From positions 868,001 through 932,000 of the forward strand of contig NZ_LR738855.1 in the NCBI RefSeq assembly GCF_902702935.1: a stretch of DNA of 64,000 nt. Direction: 5' to 3'. This DNA comes from Corynebacterium rouxii. Lineage in GTDB: Bacteria; Actinomycetota; Actinomycetes; Mycobacteriales; Mycobacteriaceae. Positions 28,396 through 37,840 of this stretch are shown here, one piece after another (position 1 is the stretch's first letter; each line of letters starts with the position of its first letter). The notes beneath the pieces are model-generated. The model had not been told where the DNA came from. It saw nothing but the letters and a program-made list of their open reading frames with translations, and did not search any database. Made by a program: the position numbers and the translations under genes.

Positions 28396-28983
28396 ATGCA
28401 ATCGAGATTTGGACTTTACTGTAGGGCACATCGTGTTATTCAGGTAACAAGCTTTATTTTAATATTATTGGCGATAGTAGTGCCTGCAGGTCATATGATT
28501 GTTTATATACCTTGGTTAAATGGAACAAATCTTGTGACTCTTAACGGGGTGGCGGGGATAGCGTATGGCGCGACACCGGTAATGCTTTTTCGGAATGAAG
28601 GAACGAGGTTAGAGCTTTTTTCTTTATTCCCGTGGCGACTGATTAATGGTGTAATTCTGCTAATTTTATGGATTGTACCATGGGTAACGTGTGGGATATT
28701 TAGGCCAGCAAGTCAATTTGCGTATATTGCTACTTGTTCAATAACTCTGGCCGTTGTAGTAGGACAATTTTTAAGATCAGATACCCTAATATTGTTTATT
28801 ATTGGCCAGTTTTTGCTTCAGACAGTGATGTGGCAGAGCGTCAGAAATCTGCCCATTCGCTTCATTATGTTTGCCGTAAATCAACCACCACTGAAAGTTG
28901 CGTTTATTATTAGCGTTTCTTTGTTTGTAATTAGCCTTATATGGGTGAGAGATCCACTTAAAACAAATAAATTAGGTCGGTAG
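28396..28983 (+). CDS. Six-helix membrane protein, last gene of the cassette
   Basis: 195 residues from ATG 28396, four bases after the previous stop. There are six predicted membrane helices, for example VIQVTSFILILLAIVVPAG and AFIISVSLFVISLIW, with short loops. The family is not recognised. It is probably a second permease subunit of the ABC system. Very AT-rich. No ribosome-binding site is obvious, suggesting coupling with the gene before it. An IS3-family element begins about 40 bases downstream. Confidence 0.65.
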   Translation: MQSRFGLYCRAHRVIQVTSFILILLAIVVPAGHMIVYIPWLNGTNLVTLNGVAGIAYGATPVMLFRNEGTRLELFSLFPWRLINGVILLILWIVPWVTCGIFRPASQFAYIATCSITLAVVVGQFLRSDTLILFIIGQFLLQTVMWQSVRNLPIRFIMFAVNQPPLKVAFIISVSLFVISLIWVRDPLKTNKLGR

Positions 28984-29071
28984 TTGATGTATGCAGACTA
29001 AAGGCATTTGTCCTCAATTATAAACCGGCCTGGGTTGGTGAGAGGGCATGATGTAACACAGAAGGAACATC

Positions 29072-29389
29072 ATGCCTATCAGCCCTTACGACCAAGAAAC
29101 CCGCCAACAGGCGGTGCGCCTGTACTTCGAGGAACTTGTTGACGGTGCTTCATCCAAGGCAGCCGCACTACCCGCTGTCAAAGCTGTCATCGGCATCAAA
29201 ACATCCACTATCCGCAACCGGGCACGCGCAGAAGAGAAAAAGGTGGACGTCGCCGTCAAGCAAACCGACGCCGAGAAAAACGCGGAACTTATTACCCTGC
29301 GCAAAGAAAATGCCCGGCTCAAAGAAACCAACGAGATCCTGAAACTGGCCTCAGCTTTTTCACCCAGGTGGAGCTCGACCGCAAACTGA
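29072..29389 (+). CDS. IS3-family transposase OrfA
   Basis: 105 residues. An N-terminal helix-turn-helix (YDQETRQQAVRLYFEEL; IGIKTSTIRNRAR) is followed by a leucine-zipper coiled coil (ELITLRKENARLKETNEILKLAS), as in IS3 OrfA. The last codons run into a T-rich stretch (AGCTTTTTC), where a -1 shift would lead towards the OrfB frame. There is an ATG at 29072 and AGAAGGAA upstream. Confidence 0.85.
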   Translation: MPISPYDQETRQQAVRLYFEELVDGASSKAAALPAVKAVIGIKTSTIRNRARAEEKKVDVAVKQTDAEKNAELITLRKENARLKETNEILKLASAFSPRWSSTAN

Positions 29390-30325
29390 AGTGATCGTGG
29401 ACTTTTCCGCCCTTACCGGCACCTGTATTCCATCGAGCGGATATGCCGCGTGCTCAACGAGCATGAATTACGCTATTTCACCAGCAACGTTCTACTACTT
29501 CCAAGCCCGTGGTTTCGGGTCCACCCCCTGCCGAGCTGGACGAGGCGTACACCGCGCATCAGCTCTTTGAGCTGTGGCAGACCAATCGGCGGGTCTACGG
29601 GCGAGGAAAACTACGGAAAGCCGCCCACCGGGCAGGCTGGACCATCGGCCGTGACTAGGTGCAACGCCTCATGAATATCCTTGGAATCGCGGGTGTACTC
29701 CGACGCAAGACCACACGCACCACCGTTGCTGATCCCACCGCGCAGCGTTTCTCGGTTCGTATTCAACGGGCTTGGTCGCAGGTTCAGCGCCCCGATCAGT
29801 GGTGGGTCGCGGATTTCGCGTATGTGCACACCAGCTGTGGTTTCAGCTACGTGGCTTTTGTCACCGACGTGTTCACCCGTGAGATCCTGGCGTATGTTGT
29901 GGATACCCGAGCCACGACATCTTTGGTCATCCGTGCGCTACGCCTGGCACTGGTGCTACGCCAGCGCCAGGATCCGTACTTTGAGTCGGCCGGGGTGATC
30001 CATTACTTGGATGTGGGTTTACAGTACGCCTCAACAGATCTGCGCCGGCTGTTGGTCGTCTATCAGATGGATGGGTCTATCGGCACCGTCGGCGACGTCT
30101 ACGACAACGCTGTGATGGAGTCAACGATCGGGCTGTACAAGTTTGAGCTCATTGATTTCGGAAGCAGGGATGTGGACGGACTGGGCTGAGGTGGAACGCG
30201 CCATAGCCGGGTGGATCCATTGGTATAATCACGAGCGGTTGCGTTCCTGGCTTGGGTATATCCCGCCAATCGAGCATTACACCAACTACCAACGAGAAAA
30301 CTACGCAGGCCTTCACGCCGCGTAA
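29370..30325 (+). pseudogene. IS3-family transposase OrfB, inactivated
   Basis: Pieces of an rve integrase domain are spread over frames. VELDRKLK follows the shift from OrfA, then stops occur; a piece with AYTAHQLFELWQTNRRVYGRGKL ends at a TAG (29656-29658). A long piece follows (MNILGIAGVLRR to GSRDVDGLG), and a last piece (WAEVERAIAGWIHWYNHERLRSWLGYIPP) lies in another frame. The DDE residues can be placed at VADFAYV, HYLDVGLQYAS and the E of YDNAVMEST, so the decay is by stops and frameshifts rather than loss of the catalytic core. Confidence 0.85.
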
Positions 30326-30446
30326 CACGCCACTGTCAAAAAATCAGGCCGATTCACTCTTTCAACGCGTTTGTGCCCGCATTAAACTTTCACATTTTTT
30401 AACATGCCGAAGGATTCCTTGGCTTCCGAGATCGCTGACGATTCGG

Positions 30447-31175
30447 CTAGGAGGATAGGCTAACGAGGCTTGGCTCTTGCGTCGGGAAGGCGGTGGCGTC
30501 GACGAGCGGGGCGGGCTTGTCGACGCTTCCCGGTGCGGGGATTCCGGCTGCCGCCGCGATCCAGTCGGCGTGTTCTGCGGTGGGGATGTACCAGCCGACG
30601 CGGCCGGATGCACTGCTCATGCTGAGTACTCCTACGACGTGATTGCCCTCTAGGAGGGGGCCGCCAGAGTCGCCTGGGCGTAGTACCCCTTGGCTGATGT
30701 GGTTTTCGATCATGACTGCTTGGCGGTCGGGGCTGGGGACGTCGGTGACGCGGCGTTGCATGGTCGCAGCTGCTGCCATGGGGATGCCGGTGAAGGCGCT
30801 TCCGTAGCCGGCAACTCCGAAGCGGTTACCTGGTTGGGTGTGGCGTCCAGAGATTGCGGATGGCGCTATTGGTGCTGGGCGATCGAGGTGGAGGACGGCG
30901 AGGTCTGCTTGGGGGTGTGCTACGGCGCGTACTGCTGTGAAGTGTTGTGCACCGAGTCGGACGTGGCCGAGTCCGCCGTTGAGGCAGTGTCGCGCTGTGA
31001 GCACCGTTGTGGGGCTGACGAGTGTGCCAGTGCACTGCATGTTGTCAAAAGTCACGTACGCTAGCGAAACTTGATGTGACGGTGTCGGACTGATCACTGC
31101 TTGTGCTGGCATGGTCGCCATGGCTGATGCTGCGATTGCGGTCAGAGTTACGGCTAGGGTACGAAGTTTCTTCAT
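30447..31175 (-). CDS. Secreted trypsin-like serine protease
   Basis: 242 residues. A signal peptide (MKKLRTLAVTLTAIAASAMA, cleavage near MPAQA) is followed by an S1 domain. The catalytic triad is visible: His in LTARHC (about 62), Asp in QADLAVLH (about 90) and Ser in RPGDSGGPLL (about 169). The Cys pair next to the His is conserved. It starts directly after the arsC-like stop, last in a unit with the Rv1157c-like, DUF402 and arsC-like genes. The stop codon TAG is itself part of a CCTCCTAG motif (CTAGGAGG at 30447-30454). Confidence 0.9.
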   Translation of the reverse strand: MKKLRTLAVTLTAIAASAMATMPAQAVISPTPSHQVSLAYVTFDNMQCTGTLVSPTTVLTARHCLNGGLGHVRLGAQHFTAVRAVAHPQADLAVLHLDRPAPIAPSAISGRHTQPGNRFGVAGYGSAFTGIPMAAAATMQRRVTDVPSPDRQAVMIENHISQGVLRPGDSGGPLLEGNHVVGVLSMSSASGRVGWYIPTAEHADWIAAAAGIPAPGSVDKPAPLVDATAFPTQEPSLVSLSS

Positions 31176-31520
31176 CTAGAGAATTTCTTTCAGAATTTCG
31201 GTTGGTCGGGCGATCCGCGTTCCCTTGCATGTTGCCACAATTGGGCGCTGAATGAGGCGTGGGTGGGTGACCATGGCCTTGATCAGCTCTGATTCGGGGG
31301 TGGTTGAGCTGAGTCCGAGGTCTTTGTATTCGGCTTCTTTGGTGCGGATCGCGTCGTGCGCGCTGAGGTGGGCGTCGGCAAGCAAAGTGCGCAGCTCTTG
31401 TTCACTAGGAGGGGTGTCGAGGTAGCGGATGATGGTCACCTCGTCGTCGCTGTGTTCCTCTATGTATTGCAAAGCTTTGCGCGAGGTGGAGCAGCGGGGG
31501 TTGTGGTAGACGGTAATCAT
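31176..31520 (-). CDS. ArsC/Spx-family glutaredoxin-dependent reductase
   Basis: 114 residues from the ATG at 31520, preceded by AAGGAGG. The arsenate-reductase fold is clear: YHNPRCSTSRKAL with the catalytic Cys (about residue 10), EAEYKDLGL, and HPRLIQRPIV with the Arg cluster. This is the glutaredoxin-coupled (plasmid R773) type. There are no arsenic-resistance neighbours, so arsenate as the true substrate is uncertain. It overlaps the DUF402 gene by four bases (ATGA) and abuts the protease gene with no gap. Confidence 0.87.
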   Translation of the reverse strand: MITVYHNPRCSTSRKALQYIEEHSDDEVTIIRYLDTPPSEQELRTLLADAHLSAHDAIRTKEAEYKDLGLSSTTPESELIKAMVTHPRLIQRPIVATCKGTRIARPTEILKEIL

Positions 31521-32050
31521 TCGGCCTCCTTGAGCGTGATGTTTTTTGCCCACGTTAGTGGGTATCCCATAGCGGCGAGCCATGCCATGGGGTCGTCGTT
31601 ATGACGTGTGATGCCGTCGACGGCTAGGAGGGTGGCATCGATGGCTTTTTCGGCGTCTTCTGCGGTGATAAGCCCTGCGGAGGTGGCGGCGGCGAGTTCG
31701 TCGGTGTCGTCGACGCGTACTGGTTCGCCTACCACGCTGATGAGGTCGACATAGAGGTCGCGGGTGTGCCATGTATGGCCGTCGTGGCTAATTTCGGCGA
31801 TGTCGAAGTAGAAGTCTTGGTGTTCGTCGATACCGTCGCGGAAGTGGAAGATGTTGGCCCGTAGGTTGATCTCAGGCAGAAGCCAAGATTCGAGGTATCC
31901 GAAGCGCGGGTGGTTGGCGCCGCGGGCCATATAGAGGCCGAATTCGGTTTCGGAGTAGGTGTCTACGTCGCGGTGAAAACCTTTGGGGTCGATGTTGTCC
32001 ATTGCCGTGATGTCAAAGGTTTCTTCTTTGACTGGGTGCAGGTCTGTCAT
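31517..32050 (-). CDS. DUF402 (FomD-like) protein
   Basis: 177 residues, soluble. It contains the DUF402 pattern with LPEINLRANIFHFRDGIDEHQDFYFDIAEIS and TWHTRDLYVDLISV, similar to nucleoside diphosphate hydrolases of the FomD/Ntdp class that bind divalent metal through acidic residues. The exact substrate is unknown. The gene overlaps arsC by four bases and follows the Rv1157c-like gene after three bases. A CTAGGAGG at 31624 reads CCTCCTAG in coding sense. Confidence 0.8.
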   Translation of the reverse strand: MTDLHPVKEETFDITAMDNIDPKGFHRDVDTYSETEFGLYMARGANHPRFGYLESWLLPEINLRANIFHFRDGIDEHQDFYFDIAEISHDGHTWHTRDLYVDLISVVGEPVRVDDTDELAAATSAGLITAEDAEKAIDATLLAVDGITRHNDDPMAWLAAMGYPLTWAKNITLKEAE

Positions 32051-32053
32051 AGG

Positions 32054-32740
32054 CTAGTTCACCTCGAAGAACATGGTCGTAGGGAGGAATGTGCAGGGGC
32101 CATCGCCGGTTCCCACGGTGCCCGATACCATCGCGATTACGCGCCCGCGACCGGTGTTGGCTACTCCGGAGATTGTGGCTGGGCCATCTGGGTTAATTCC
32201 GTGGTTGCCTAATGGTGCCGCACCTCCTTGCAGCGTGGAGAGGTTGAACCAGTGCACGGTCATGGTGTGGGTGTTGGTTGCGGGGGCTGTGCCTAGGGCG
32301 GTGAAAACGAAGGCAGCTTGTCCAGCTCCAGCTCCTGGTGCTGGGATCGCTGTGGGGCCAGGTACTGCGATGGCGGAACCTACTGAGTTTTGGTTTCCTT
32401 TAATGCAGCGTGGGGAAATGCTTGGCCAGAATCCTTGGAAGAATCGTGGGGATTGTTTGGGTAACGCGACGGCTGGGGTGCCGGTACCTTCATAGAATGT
32501 GACTGCGGCTAGGAGAGGGGCTTGCAGTGCTGGTGGGAGAGTGCTTGCGAAATGGCGGGCGGCATCGAGGATTTCTGGTTTGGGGCGTCCGAGTTCGTCG
32601 AGGGGAAACAGTGGCGACGTACTGCTTGTCGACGTAACCGGCTGGCTTGATTGCGCACTCGCGATAGGGGTGGTTGCCACACTAAGGGGGAGTAATGCTG
32701 TGAGTGTGGCAGCTAGTGCGGTGGTTGCGTGTCGTCCCAC
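32054..32740 (-). CDS. Secreted Ala/Pro-rich protein of the mycobacterial Rv1157c family
   Basis: 228 residues. It has a signal peptide to about residue 29 (PIASAQ) and a Ser/Thr-rich linker. A conserved extracellular domain follows with RFFQGFWPSISPRCIKG and a C-terminal GTGDGPCTFLPTTMFFEVN, whose two cysteines could pair. Synteny with typA on one side matches M. tuberculosis, where Rv1157c lies near typA. Function unknown. First gene of the four-gene minus-strand unit ending with the protease. Confidence 0.75.
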   Translation of the reverse strand: MGRHATTALAATLTALLPLSVATTPIASAQSSQPVTSTSSTSPLFPLDELGRPKPEILDAARHFASTLPPALQAPLLAAVTFYEGTGTPAVALPKQSPRFFQGFWPSISPRCIKGNQNSVGSAIAVPGPTAIPAPGAGAGQAAFVFTALGTAPATNTHTMTVHWFNLSTLQGGAAPLGNHGINPDGPATISGVANTGRGRVIAMVSGTVGTGDGPCTFLPTTMFFEVN

Positions 32741-33097
32741 GAAAATCCCTTCTTTGGCGTGATGTGGGAATCCTAATCCTTAGACCACATACGCAACATC
32801 AGTCACATAAATATACTTTATTCACAGTAGAGGCTTGGGGTGACGGGTTTCAAGTGTTTTTGCGTCTGGACTGTATCTCTATGGGAGATATCGGCTACAC
32901 CCGCGGTAGTGTTACCAATTCGTAATAAATGCATTCTCTAGGAGGAGGTGCGAAATAAGCTGCGGTGGAGTAATGTATCAACGCTGTACTAAGCGCTCAT
33001 TTCGACGTACTTCCCCATGATGGTGGTTGCAAGACCTTCCGTCGAAAGGCGGCCATTGAGGTATGAGAGTGCATATTTAATTTTTCAGGAGATTTCT
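32741..33097. other. 357-base intergenic region upstream of typA
   Basis: Divergent promoter region. It holds one CTAGGAGG (32938-32945) not linked to a start codon, and an AT-rich -10-like stretch (GCATATTTAAT, 33072-33082) just before the typA ribosome-binding site. No conserved small gene or RNA was recognised. Confidence 0.5.
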
Positions 33098-35008
33098 TTG
33101 ACACGTCCAGAGTTTCGTAACGTCGCTATCGTCGCGCACGTTGACCATGGAAAGACCACGCTTGTCGACGCCATGCTGCGCCAGTCCGGAGCCTTCGACG
33201 AGCACGCTGAGCTTGTTGACCGCGTGATGGACTCTGGTGACCTTGAAAAAGAAAAGGGCATCACCATCCTCGCGAAGAACACTGCTGTGCGTCGCCGTGG
33301 TGCCGGCAAAGATGGCAATGACGTTGTTATTAACGTTATTGACACCCCAGGCCACGCTGATTTCGGTGGCGAGGTAGAACGCGCGCTGTCCATGGTGGAC
33401 GGCGTTGTTTTGCTTGTTGATGCCTCCGAGGGCCCACTGCCACAGACCCGCTTCGTGCTGGGCAAGGCTTTGGCTGCCAAGATGCCAGTCGTGATTTTGG
33501 TGAACAAGACCGACCGTCCAGACGCTCGTATCGATGAGGTCGTCGAAGAGTCTCAGGATCTCCTCCTAGAGCTGGCATCGGCACTCGATGATCCAGAAGC
33601 TGCCGAGGCTGCAGAACAGCTGCTCGACCTGCCAGTTCTTTACGCTTCCGGCCGTGAGGGCAAGGCAAGCACCGTTAACCCCGGCAACGGAAACGTCCCA
33701 GACGCTGAGGATTTGCAAGCGTTGTTCGACGTGATCTACGAGGTCATGCCAGAGCCAACCGTAAACGTAGATGGCCCACTGCAGGCACACGTGACCAACT
33801 TGGACTCCTCCTCCTTCTTGGGTCGTATCGGCCTGATCCGTGTTCACTCCGGTTCTTTGAAGAAGGGCCAGCAGGTTGCGTGGATTCACTACGACGAAGA
33901 AGGCAACCAGCACACCAAGACCGCTAAGATCGCAGAGCTCCTGCGCACCGTTGGCGTGACCCGTGTTCCTGCAGACGAGGTTGTTGCAGGCGACATTGCT
34001 GCTATCTCCGGTATCGACTCCATCATGATCGGTGACACCCTCGCTGATCTTGAGCATCCAGTGGCTCTGCCACGTATCACCGTCGATGAGCCAGCGATCT
34101 CCATGACCATCGGTGTGAACACCTCGCCACTTGCTGGCCGTGGTGGCGGCGACAAACTCACTGCACGTGTGGTTAAAGCACGTCTTGAGCAGGAACTCAT
34201 CGGTAACGTTTCTCTGCGCGTTTTGCCTACCGAACGTCCAGACGCTTGGGAGGTTCAGGGCCGCGGTGAAATGGCTCTGTCCGTTCTCGTTGAAACCATG
34301 CGTCGCGAAGGCTTTGAGTTGACTGTGGGCAAGCCACAGGTTGTTACCCAGACTGTCGACGGCAAGCTCTTCGAGCCATACGAGCACATGGTCATCGACA
34401 TTCCTTCCGAGTACCAAGGCAACGTCACTCAGCTCATGGCCGCTAGGAAGGGACAGATGTTGTCCATGGACAACATCTCCGATGAGTGGGTTCGTATGGA
34501 ATACAAGGTTCCGGCTCGTGGCCTGATCTCTTTCCGTACCATGTTCATGACCGAAACCCGCGGTACCGGTATCGCAAACTCCTACTCCGAGGGTCTTGAC
34601 GAGTGGGCTGGCGAGATCAAGGGCCGTGCTACCGGTTCTCTCGTGGCTGACCGCTCTGGTCAGATCACTGCCTACGCACTTCAGCAGCTTGCCGACCGCG
34701 GTAACTTCTTCGTCGAGCCAGGCACTGAAGCCTACGAGGGCATGGTTGTTGGTGCTAACAACCGTGACGAGGACATGGATGTTAACATCACCCGTGAAAA
34801 GAAGCTGACCAATATGCGTTCCGCAACGGCAGACGCAACCGTCACTCTGGCTAAGGCACGTAGCCTCTCCTTGGATGAAGCGATGGAGTTCTGCGGCCAA
34901 GACGAGTGCGTTGAGGTTACCCCAGACGTACTGCGCGTACGCAAGGTCATCCTAAACGCAACTGAGCGTGGCCGTGCACGTGCACGCGAAAAGGCTCGTA
35001 ACAAGTAA
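33098..35008 (+). CDS. typA: Translational GTPase TypA/BipA
   Basis: 636 residues from a TTG at 33098 with CAGGAG at good spacing; earlier in-frame starts would add a tail not found in the family. The G domain begins TRPEFRNVAIVAHVDHGKTTLVDA, with G3 DTPGHADFGGEVERAL and G4 NKTD. EF-G-like domains II, III and V and the BipA-specific C-terminus (KLTNMRSATADATVTLAKARSLSLDEAMEF) follow. It acts in 50S assembly and growth under stress. A single CCTCCTAG (33562) is present. Confidence 0.96.
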   Translation: MTRPEFRNVAIVAHVDHGKTTLVDAMLRQSGAFDEHAELVDRVMDSGDLEKEKGITILAKNTAVRRRGAGKDGNDVVINVIDTPGHADFGGEVERALSMVDGVVLLVDASEGPLPQTRFVLGKALAAKMPVVILVNKTDRPDARIDEVVEESQDLLLELASALDDPEAAEAAEQLLDLPVLYASGREGKASTVNPGNGNVPDAEDLQALFDVIYEVMPEPTVNVDGPLQAHVTNLDSSSFLGRIGLIRVHSGSLKKGQQVAWIHYDEEGNQHTKTAKIAELLRTVGVTRVPADEVVAGDIAAISGIDSIMIGDTLADLEHPVALPRITVDEPAISMTIGVNTSPLAGRGGGDKLTARVVKARLEQELIGNVSLRVLPTERPDAWEVQGRGEMALSVLVETMRREGFELTVGKPQVVTQTVDGKLFEPYEHMVIDIPSEYQGNVTQLMAARKGQMLSMDNISDEWVRMEYKVPARGLISFRTMFMTETRGTGIANSYSEGLDEWAGEIKGRATGSLVADRSGQITAYALQQLADRGNFFVEPGTEAYEGMVVGANNRDEDMDVNITREKKLTNMRSATADATVTLAKARSLSLDEAMEFCGQDECVEVTPDVLRVRKVILNATERGRARAREKARNK

Positions 35009-35018
35009 GATAGGTTCC

Positions 35019-36548
35019 ATGTCAAACAAGCACCGTATCCTCGTTCCACTACTGGCTACGGTGCTTGTGTCATGTTCAGCCAATCCAGGCCCTGCCCCCG
35101 TGGAAAAGGAACAACCTACTTCCACGACCGCCACGCCTGCGAAAAAGGCGAAAAAGACCTCCGAGATCGCGGTGGGCATCGATCCCATCAACGGCGGCCT
35201 CAACCCGCACATGCTTGCCGACGACTCCACCTTCGTCAGGTCGCTTGCATCCTTAGTGCTGCCGAGTGCCTATGTTGATGGTGAGCTCAATAGTGATCTA
35301 TTGGAGAGCGTGGACGACGTTCCCCCTCCTAGTGGATCGAAGGCGGTACAAACAATCCGCTACAAGATCCGCCCAGAGGCACAATGGTCGGATGCCACGC
35401 CGATTACGGTGTCTGACTTTGAATACCTGTGGCATGCGATCGTCGAAACGCCCGGCGCGCTAGGTGCGCCGTATTATCGTGCGATCGAGCAAATCCGCTC
35501 GGCTGATGGTGGCCGAACTGTGGAGGTTGATCTGGCTCAGCCGCTTCACGATTGGCGCGTTCTTTTTAATAGTCTGTTGCCCAGTCACGTGCTTCGTGGT
35601 GGGGACTCTGATTTTTCAACCGTGCTTGCCGATGGCATTCCTGCTTCCGCTGGTCGCTACTCTTTTGCAGGCGTTGATCGTCAGCGGGGGATTGTCACCT
35701 TGAATCGCAATGATCGGTTCTGGGGAGAAAAGCCGGCTACCGTGGAAAATATTAAGTTCCGCGAGGTGACTGATATTGCCCAAGGCCGCGAGCTTTTACG
35801 TACGGGGCAGATCAAATTCCTTGATATCACTCCTACTGAGGTGGCAAGGGAAGCATTTGAGCTCATGCCGAACACACAGGTGCGCACGACCACCACTTCG
35901 CTCAATCTTCAGCTGATTGCTAATACCCATTTGACTCTTGAGCAGCGTGCCGATCTTCAATCGCTTATCGACGTCCACACCGTTGCTCGCATCGCCATGG
36001 GGCGAAGCGCTGATCTTGGTGTTGGTGACCAGCCGTATGAGCCACATGCGGATCACTTGATGTCTCTAGGAAGGCCGGTGCGAATCGGTGTGGATCCCAG
36101 TGATCCAGAAGCCCAGATGGCTGCGCGAGTGCTCTCGGATGTTCTGGCTCGAAAATCGGTGAAAACCCAGCTGGTCGAAACCGATACCACCGACCTCATC
36201 GGTTCAAAACTCGCGTCCTCTGCAGTAGATGCCATCATCACGTGGAGTGCCGCCAACGCGATGGAAAAACTACAGTGCGCTCCAACTCCGACCAACGCCA
36301 ACATTGCACTATGGTGCGACCCAGACACAGACCAACACATTAGCGACGTGCTCAGCGGCGCCATGACGCATGAAGACTTCAATTCCTACGCCTCCAACGT
36401 AGACCACCAGCAGCATCTCACCACGGTCATTGCGCCTGACACCCGCCTCCTAGTCCTTGGAACATCATCCGAAGGAAAAGGAACGAAATTTACCAACTGG
36501 CCCATGGGACTTATCTCCATCGGGCAATGGATCATCAACGAGGAATAA
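35019..36548 (+). CDS. lpqW: LpqW-like family-5 solute-binding lipoprotein
   Basis: 509 residues from ATG 35019. The lipobox is VLVSC (Cys about 19), followed by a Pro/Lys-rich linker and an SBP_bac_5 domain (EAQWSDATPITVSDFEYLWHAIVET). In mycobacteria LpqW, next to mshB, is not a peptide transporter subunit but affects PIM/lipomannan synthesis. The same typA - lpqW - mshB order here supports orthology. Its stop overlaps the mshB start by one base (TAATG). Two CCTCCTAG copies are present (35325, 36446). Confidence 0.85.
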   Translation: MSNKHRILVPLLATVLVSCSANPGPAPVEKEQPTSTTATPAKKAKKTSEIAVGIDPINGGLNPHMLADDSTFVRSLASLVLPSAYVDGELNSDLLESVDDVPPPSGSKAVQTIRYKIRPEAQWSDATPITVSDFEYLWHAIVETPGALGAPYYRAIEQIRSADGGRTVEVDLAQPLHDWRVLFNSLLPSHVLRGGDSDFSTVLADGIPASAGRYSFAGVDRQRGIVTLNRNDRFWGEKPATVENIKFREVTDIAQGRELLRTGQIKFLDITPTEVAREAFELMPNTQVRTTTTSLNLQLIANTHLTLEQRADLQSLIDVHTVARIAMGRSADLGVGDQPYEPHADHLMSLGRPVRIGVDPSDPEAQMAARVLSDVLARKSVKTQLVETDTTDLIGSKLASSAVDAIITWSAANAMEKLQCAPTPTNANIALWCDPDTDQHISDVLSGAMTHEDFNSYASNVDHQQHLTTVIAPDTRLLVLGTSSEGKGTKFTNWPMGLISIGQWIINEE

Positions 36549-37429
36549 TGCGAGATCTCATCGGATTTAAAGCAGTAGCAGTACACGCACACCCTGACGA
36601 CGAAGCCATCTGGACCGGAGGTCTCCTCGCCAACCTCTCTGCCAGAGGTGCCGACGTCACCGTAGTCACCTGCACCCTCGGCGAAGAAGGCGAAGTCATT
36701 GGTGAACCCTACCAAGGACTCACTAACAAAAATGCTGACCAACTCGGCGGATTCCGTATCCACGAGCTTCACAAGTCCCTCTCCCTCCTAGGCGTGCGCG
36801 GCGAGTTTCTAGGAGGGGCGGGATGCTGGCGCGATTCCGGAATGATCGGCGACCCCGCCAACGAACACCCCCGCGCCTTTATCGGCTCCGGCGACGAATC
36901 TATCGAGCAACTCACTGAGATCTTCGAGCGCCTCCAACCCGACCTTGTGATCACCTATGGTCCCGATGGCGGCTACGGACACCCTGACCACATTCGTGCG
37001 CACAACATCACCCACGCTGTGGCTGAAAAAATAGACATCCCACGAATCTTGTGGGCGGTTACCCCACGTACCGAACTGGAACAGGGGATGGCGGCAATCA
37101 CCACCCTTCCTAGTGGCTGGCGCCGTGCACTTCCCGGCGAAGTCGCCTGCGTCGACCACGTCGATCTCACCATCGCACTCGACGACCACGCCTTTGCCGC
37201 CAAAGCCGCAGCTATGCGCGCACATGCCACCCAACTATGGCTTGCCGACGCCACCACCTCCGACGTCAACCCCCACGCCGCCATCGCAGGAGTTGCCGAT
37301 CCCAAGGCTGCGCCTCTCGTCTTTGCTCTCAGCAACCTCATCGCCCAACCCCTCCTAGATATCGAATGCTATCAACTAGGAGGGGGAGTGCCCCTGACCT
37401 CTAATGACCCCACCGAGGGCATCCGCTAA
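36548..37429 (+). CDS. mshB: GlcNAc-Ins deacetylase (mycothiol synthesis)
   Basis: 293 residues from ATG 36548. The PIG-L/LmbE family zinc site is complete: HAHPDDE (residues about 14-20) and GYGHPDHIRAH. MshB removes the acetyl group from GlcNAc-inositol, the second committed step of mycothiol, the main thiol of actinobacteria. It overlaps lpqW by one base. It carries four motif copies (36784, 36809, 37351, 37376), two in each orientation, the densest gene in the window. Confidence 0.93.
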   Translation: MRDLIGFKAVAVHAHPDDEAIWTGGLLANLSARGADVTVVTCTLGEEGEVIGEPYQGLTNKNADQLGGFRIHELHKSLSLLGVRGEFLGGAGCWRDSGMIGDPANEHPRAFIGSGDESIEQLTEIFERLQPDLVITYGPDGGYGHPDHIRAHNITHAVAEKIDIPRILWAVTPRTELEQGMAAITTLPSGWRRALPGEVACVDHVDLTIALDDHAFAAKAAAMRAHATQLWLADATTSDVNPHAAIAGVADPKAAPLVFALSNLIAQPLLDIECYQLGGGVPLTSNDPTEGIR

Positions 37430-37455
37430 CACCCAAGTTTCTCTAGGAGGTAGGA

Positions 37456-37836
37456 ATGGCCGATCAATCGTATGTTTATCAAGGATTCAGCAGGGCAGAG
37501 GCTACGTGGGGAATCTTCTGGATCACGCTTGGGGCTTTGACCTCCCTCCTCCTAGAGGTGGTGTACCTCGATACGCGTATCGACGGTTTTCCAGTGCCCT
37601 ACACCATTGTGGTGGCATTTCTATTCAATAGAGTTTTGACTAAAACATCACTGCTGTGGTCGCGTACCCCCGCGATTGCTCTGATCCCAATTTTTGCTTG
37701 GATCGCGGGTTTTGTGGTTTTGACCATGACTCCTGAGATTACTGGGGATCAGATTGTGGGGCAGAATTTGCGCGCAATCCTCCTCCTAGGCGCTGGCGTT
37801 GCTGGGGGCAGTTGGCCTCTTTTGTCTAGGAGGTGA
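37456..37836 (+). CDS. Small four-helix membrane protein (Rv1171-like)
   Basis: 126 residues and four predicted helices (TWGIFWITLGALTSLLLEVVYL; VPYTIVVAFLFNRVL; AIALIPIFAWIAGFVVLTM; AILLLGAGVAGGSWPLL). The position after mshB and before fdxC matches the mycobacterial Rv1171. Function unknown. The ribosome-binding site is a CTAGGAGG copy (37443-37450) five bases before ATG 37456. The last codons are another copy (37826), and two CCTCCTAG copies lie inside. Confidence 0.75.
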   Translation: MADQSYVYQGFSRAEATWGIFWITLGALTSLLLEVVYLDTRIDGFPVPYTIVVAFLFNRVLTKTSLLWSRTPAIALIPIFAWIAGFVVLTMTPEITGDQIVGQNLRAILLLGAGVAGGSWPLLSRR

Positions 37837-37840
37837 CATA

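Larger units (their letters stand above)
29025..30353 (+). mobile_element. Degenerate IS3-family insertion sequence
   Basis: Imperfect terminal inverted repeats beginning CCGGCCTGGG (left, 29025) and TCGGCCTGAT (right end read inward from 30353). Between them lie an OrfA and a broken OrfB transposase in IS3-family order. Several stops and frame changes in OrfB make autonomous movement unlikely. It marks the downstream edge of the accessory cassette. No clear target duplication could be read. Confidence 0.8.

Noticed and set aside
33566..34900. Long open frame of 444 codons on the minus strand
   Set aside because: It lies antisense to typA in a region of strong codon bias; the protein shows no domain and typA is certain.
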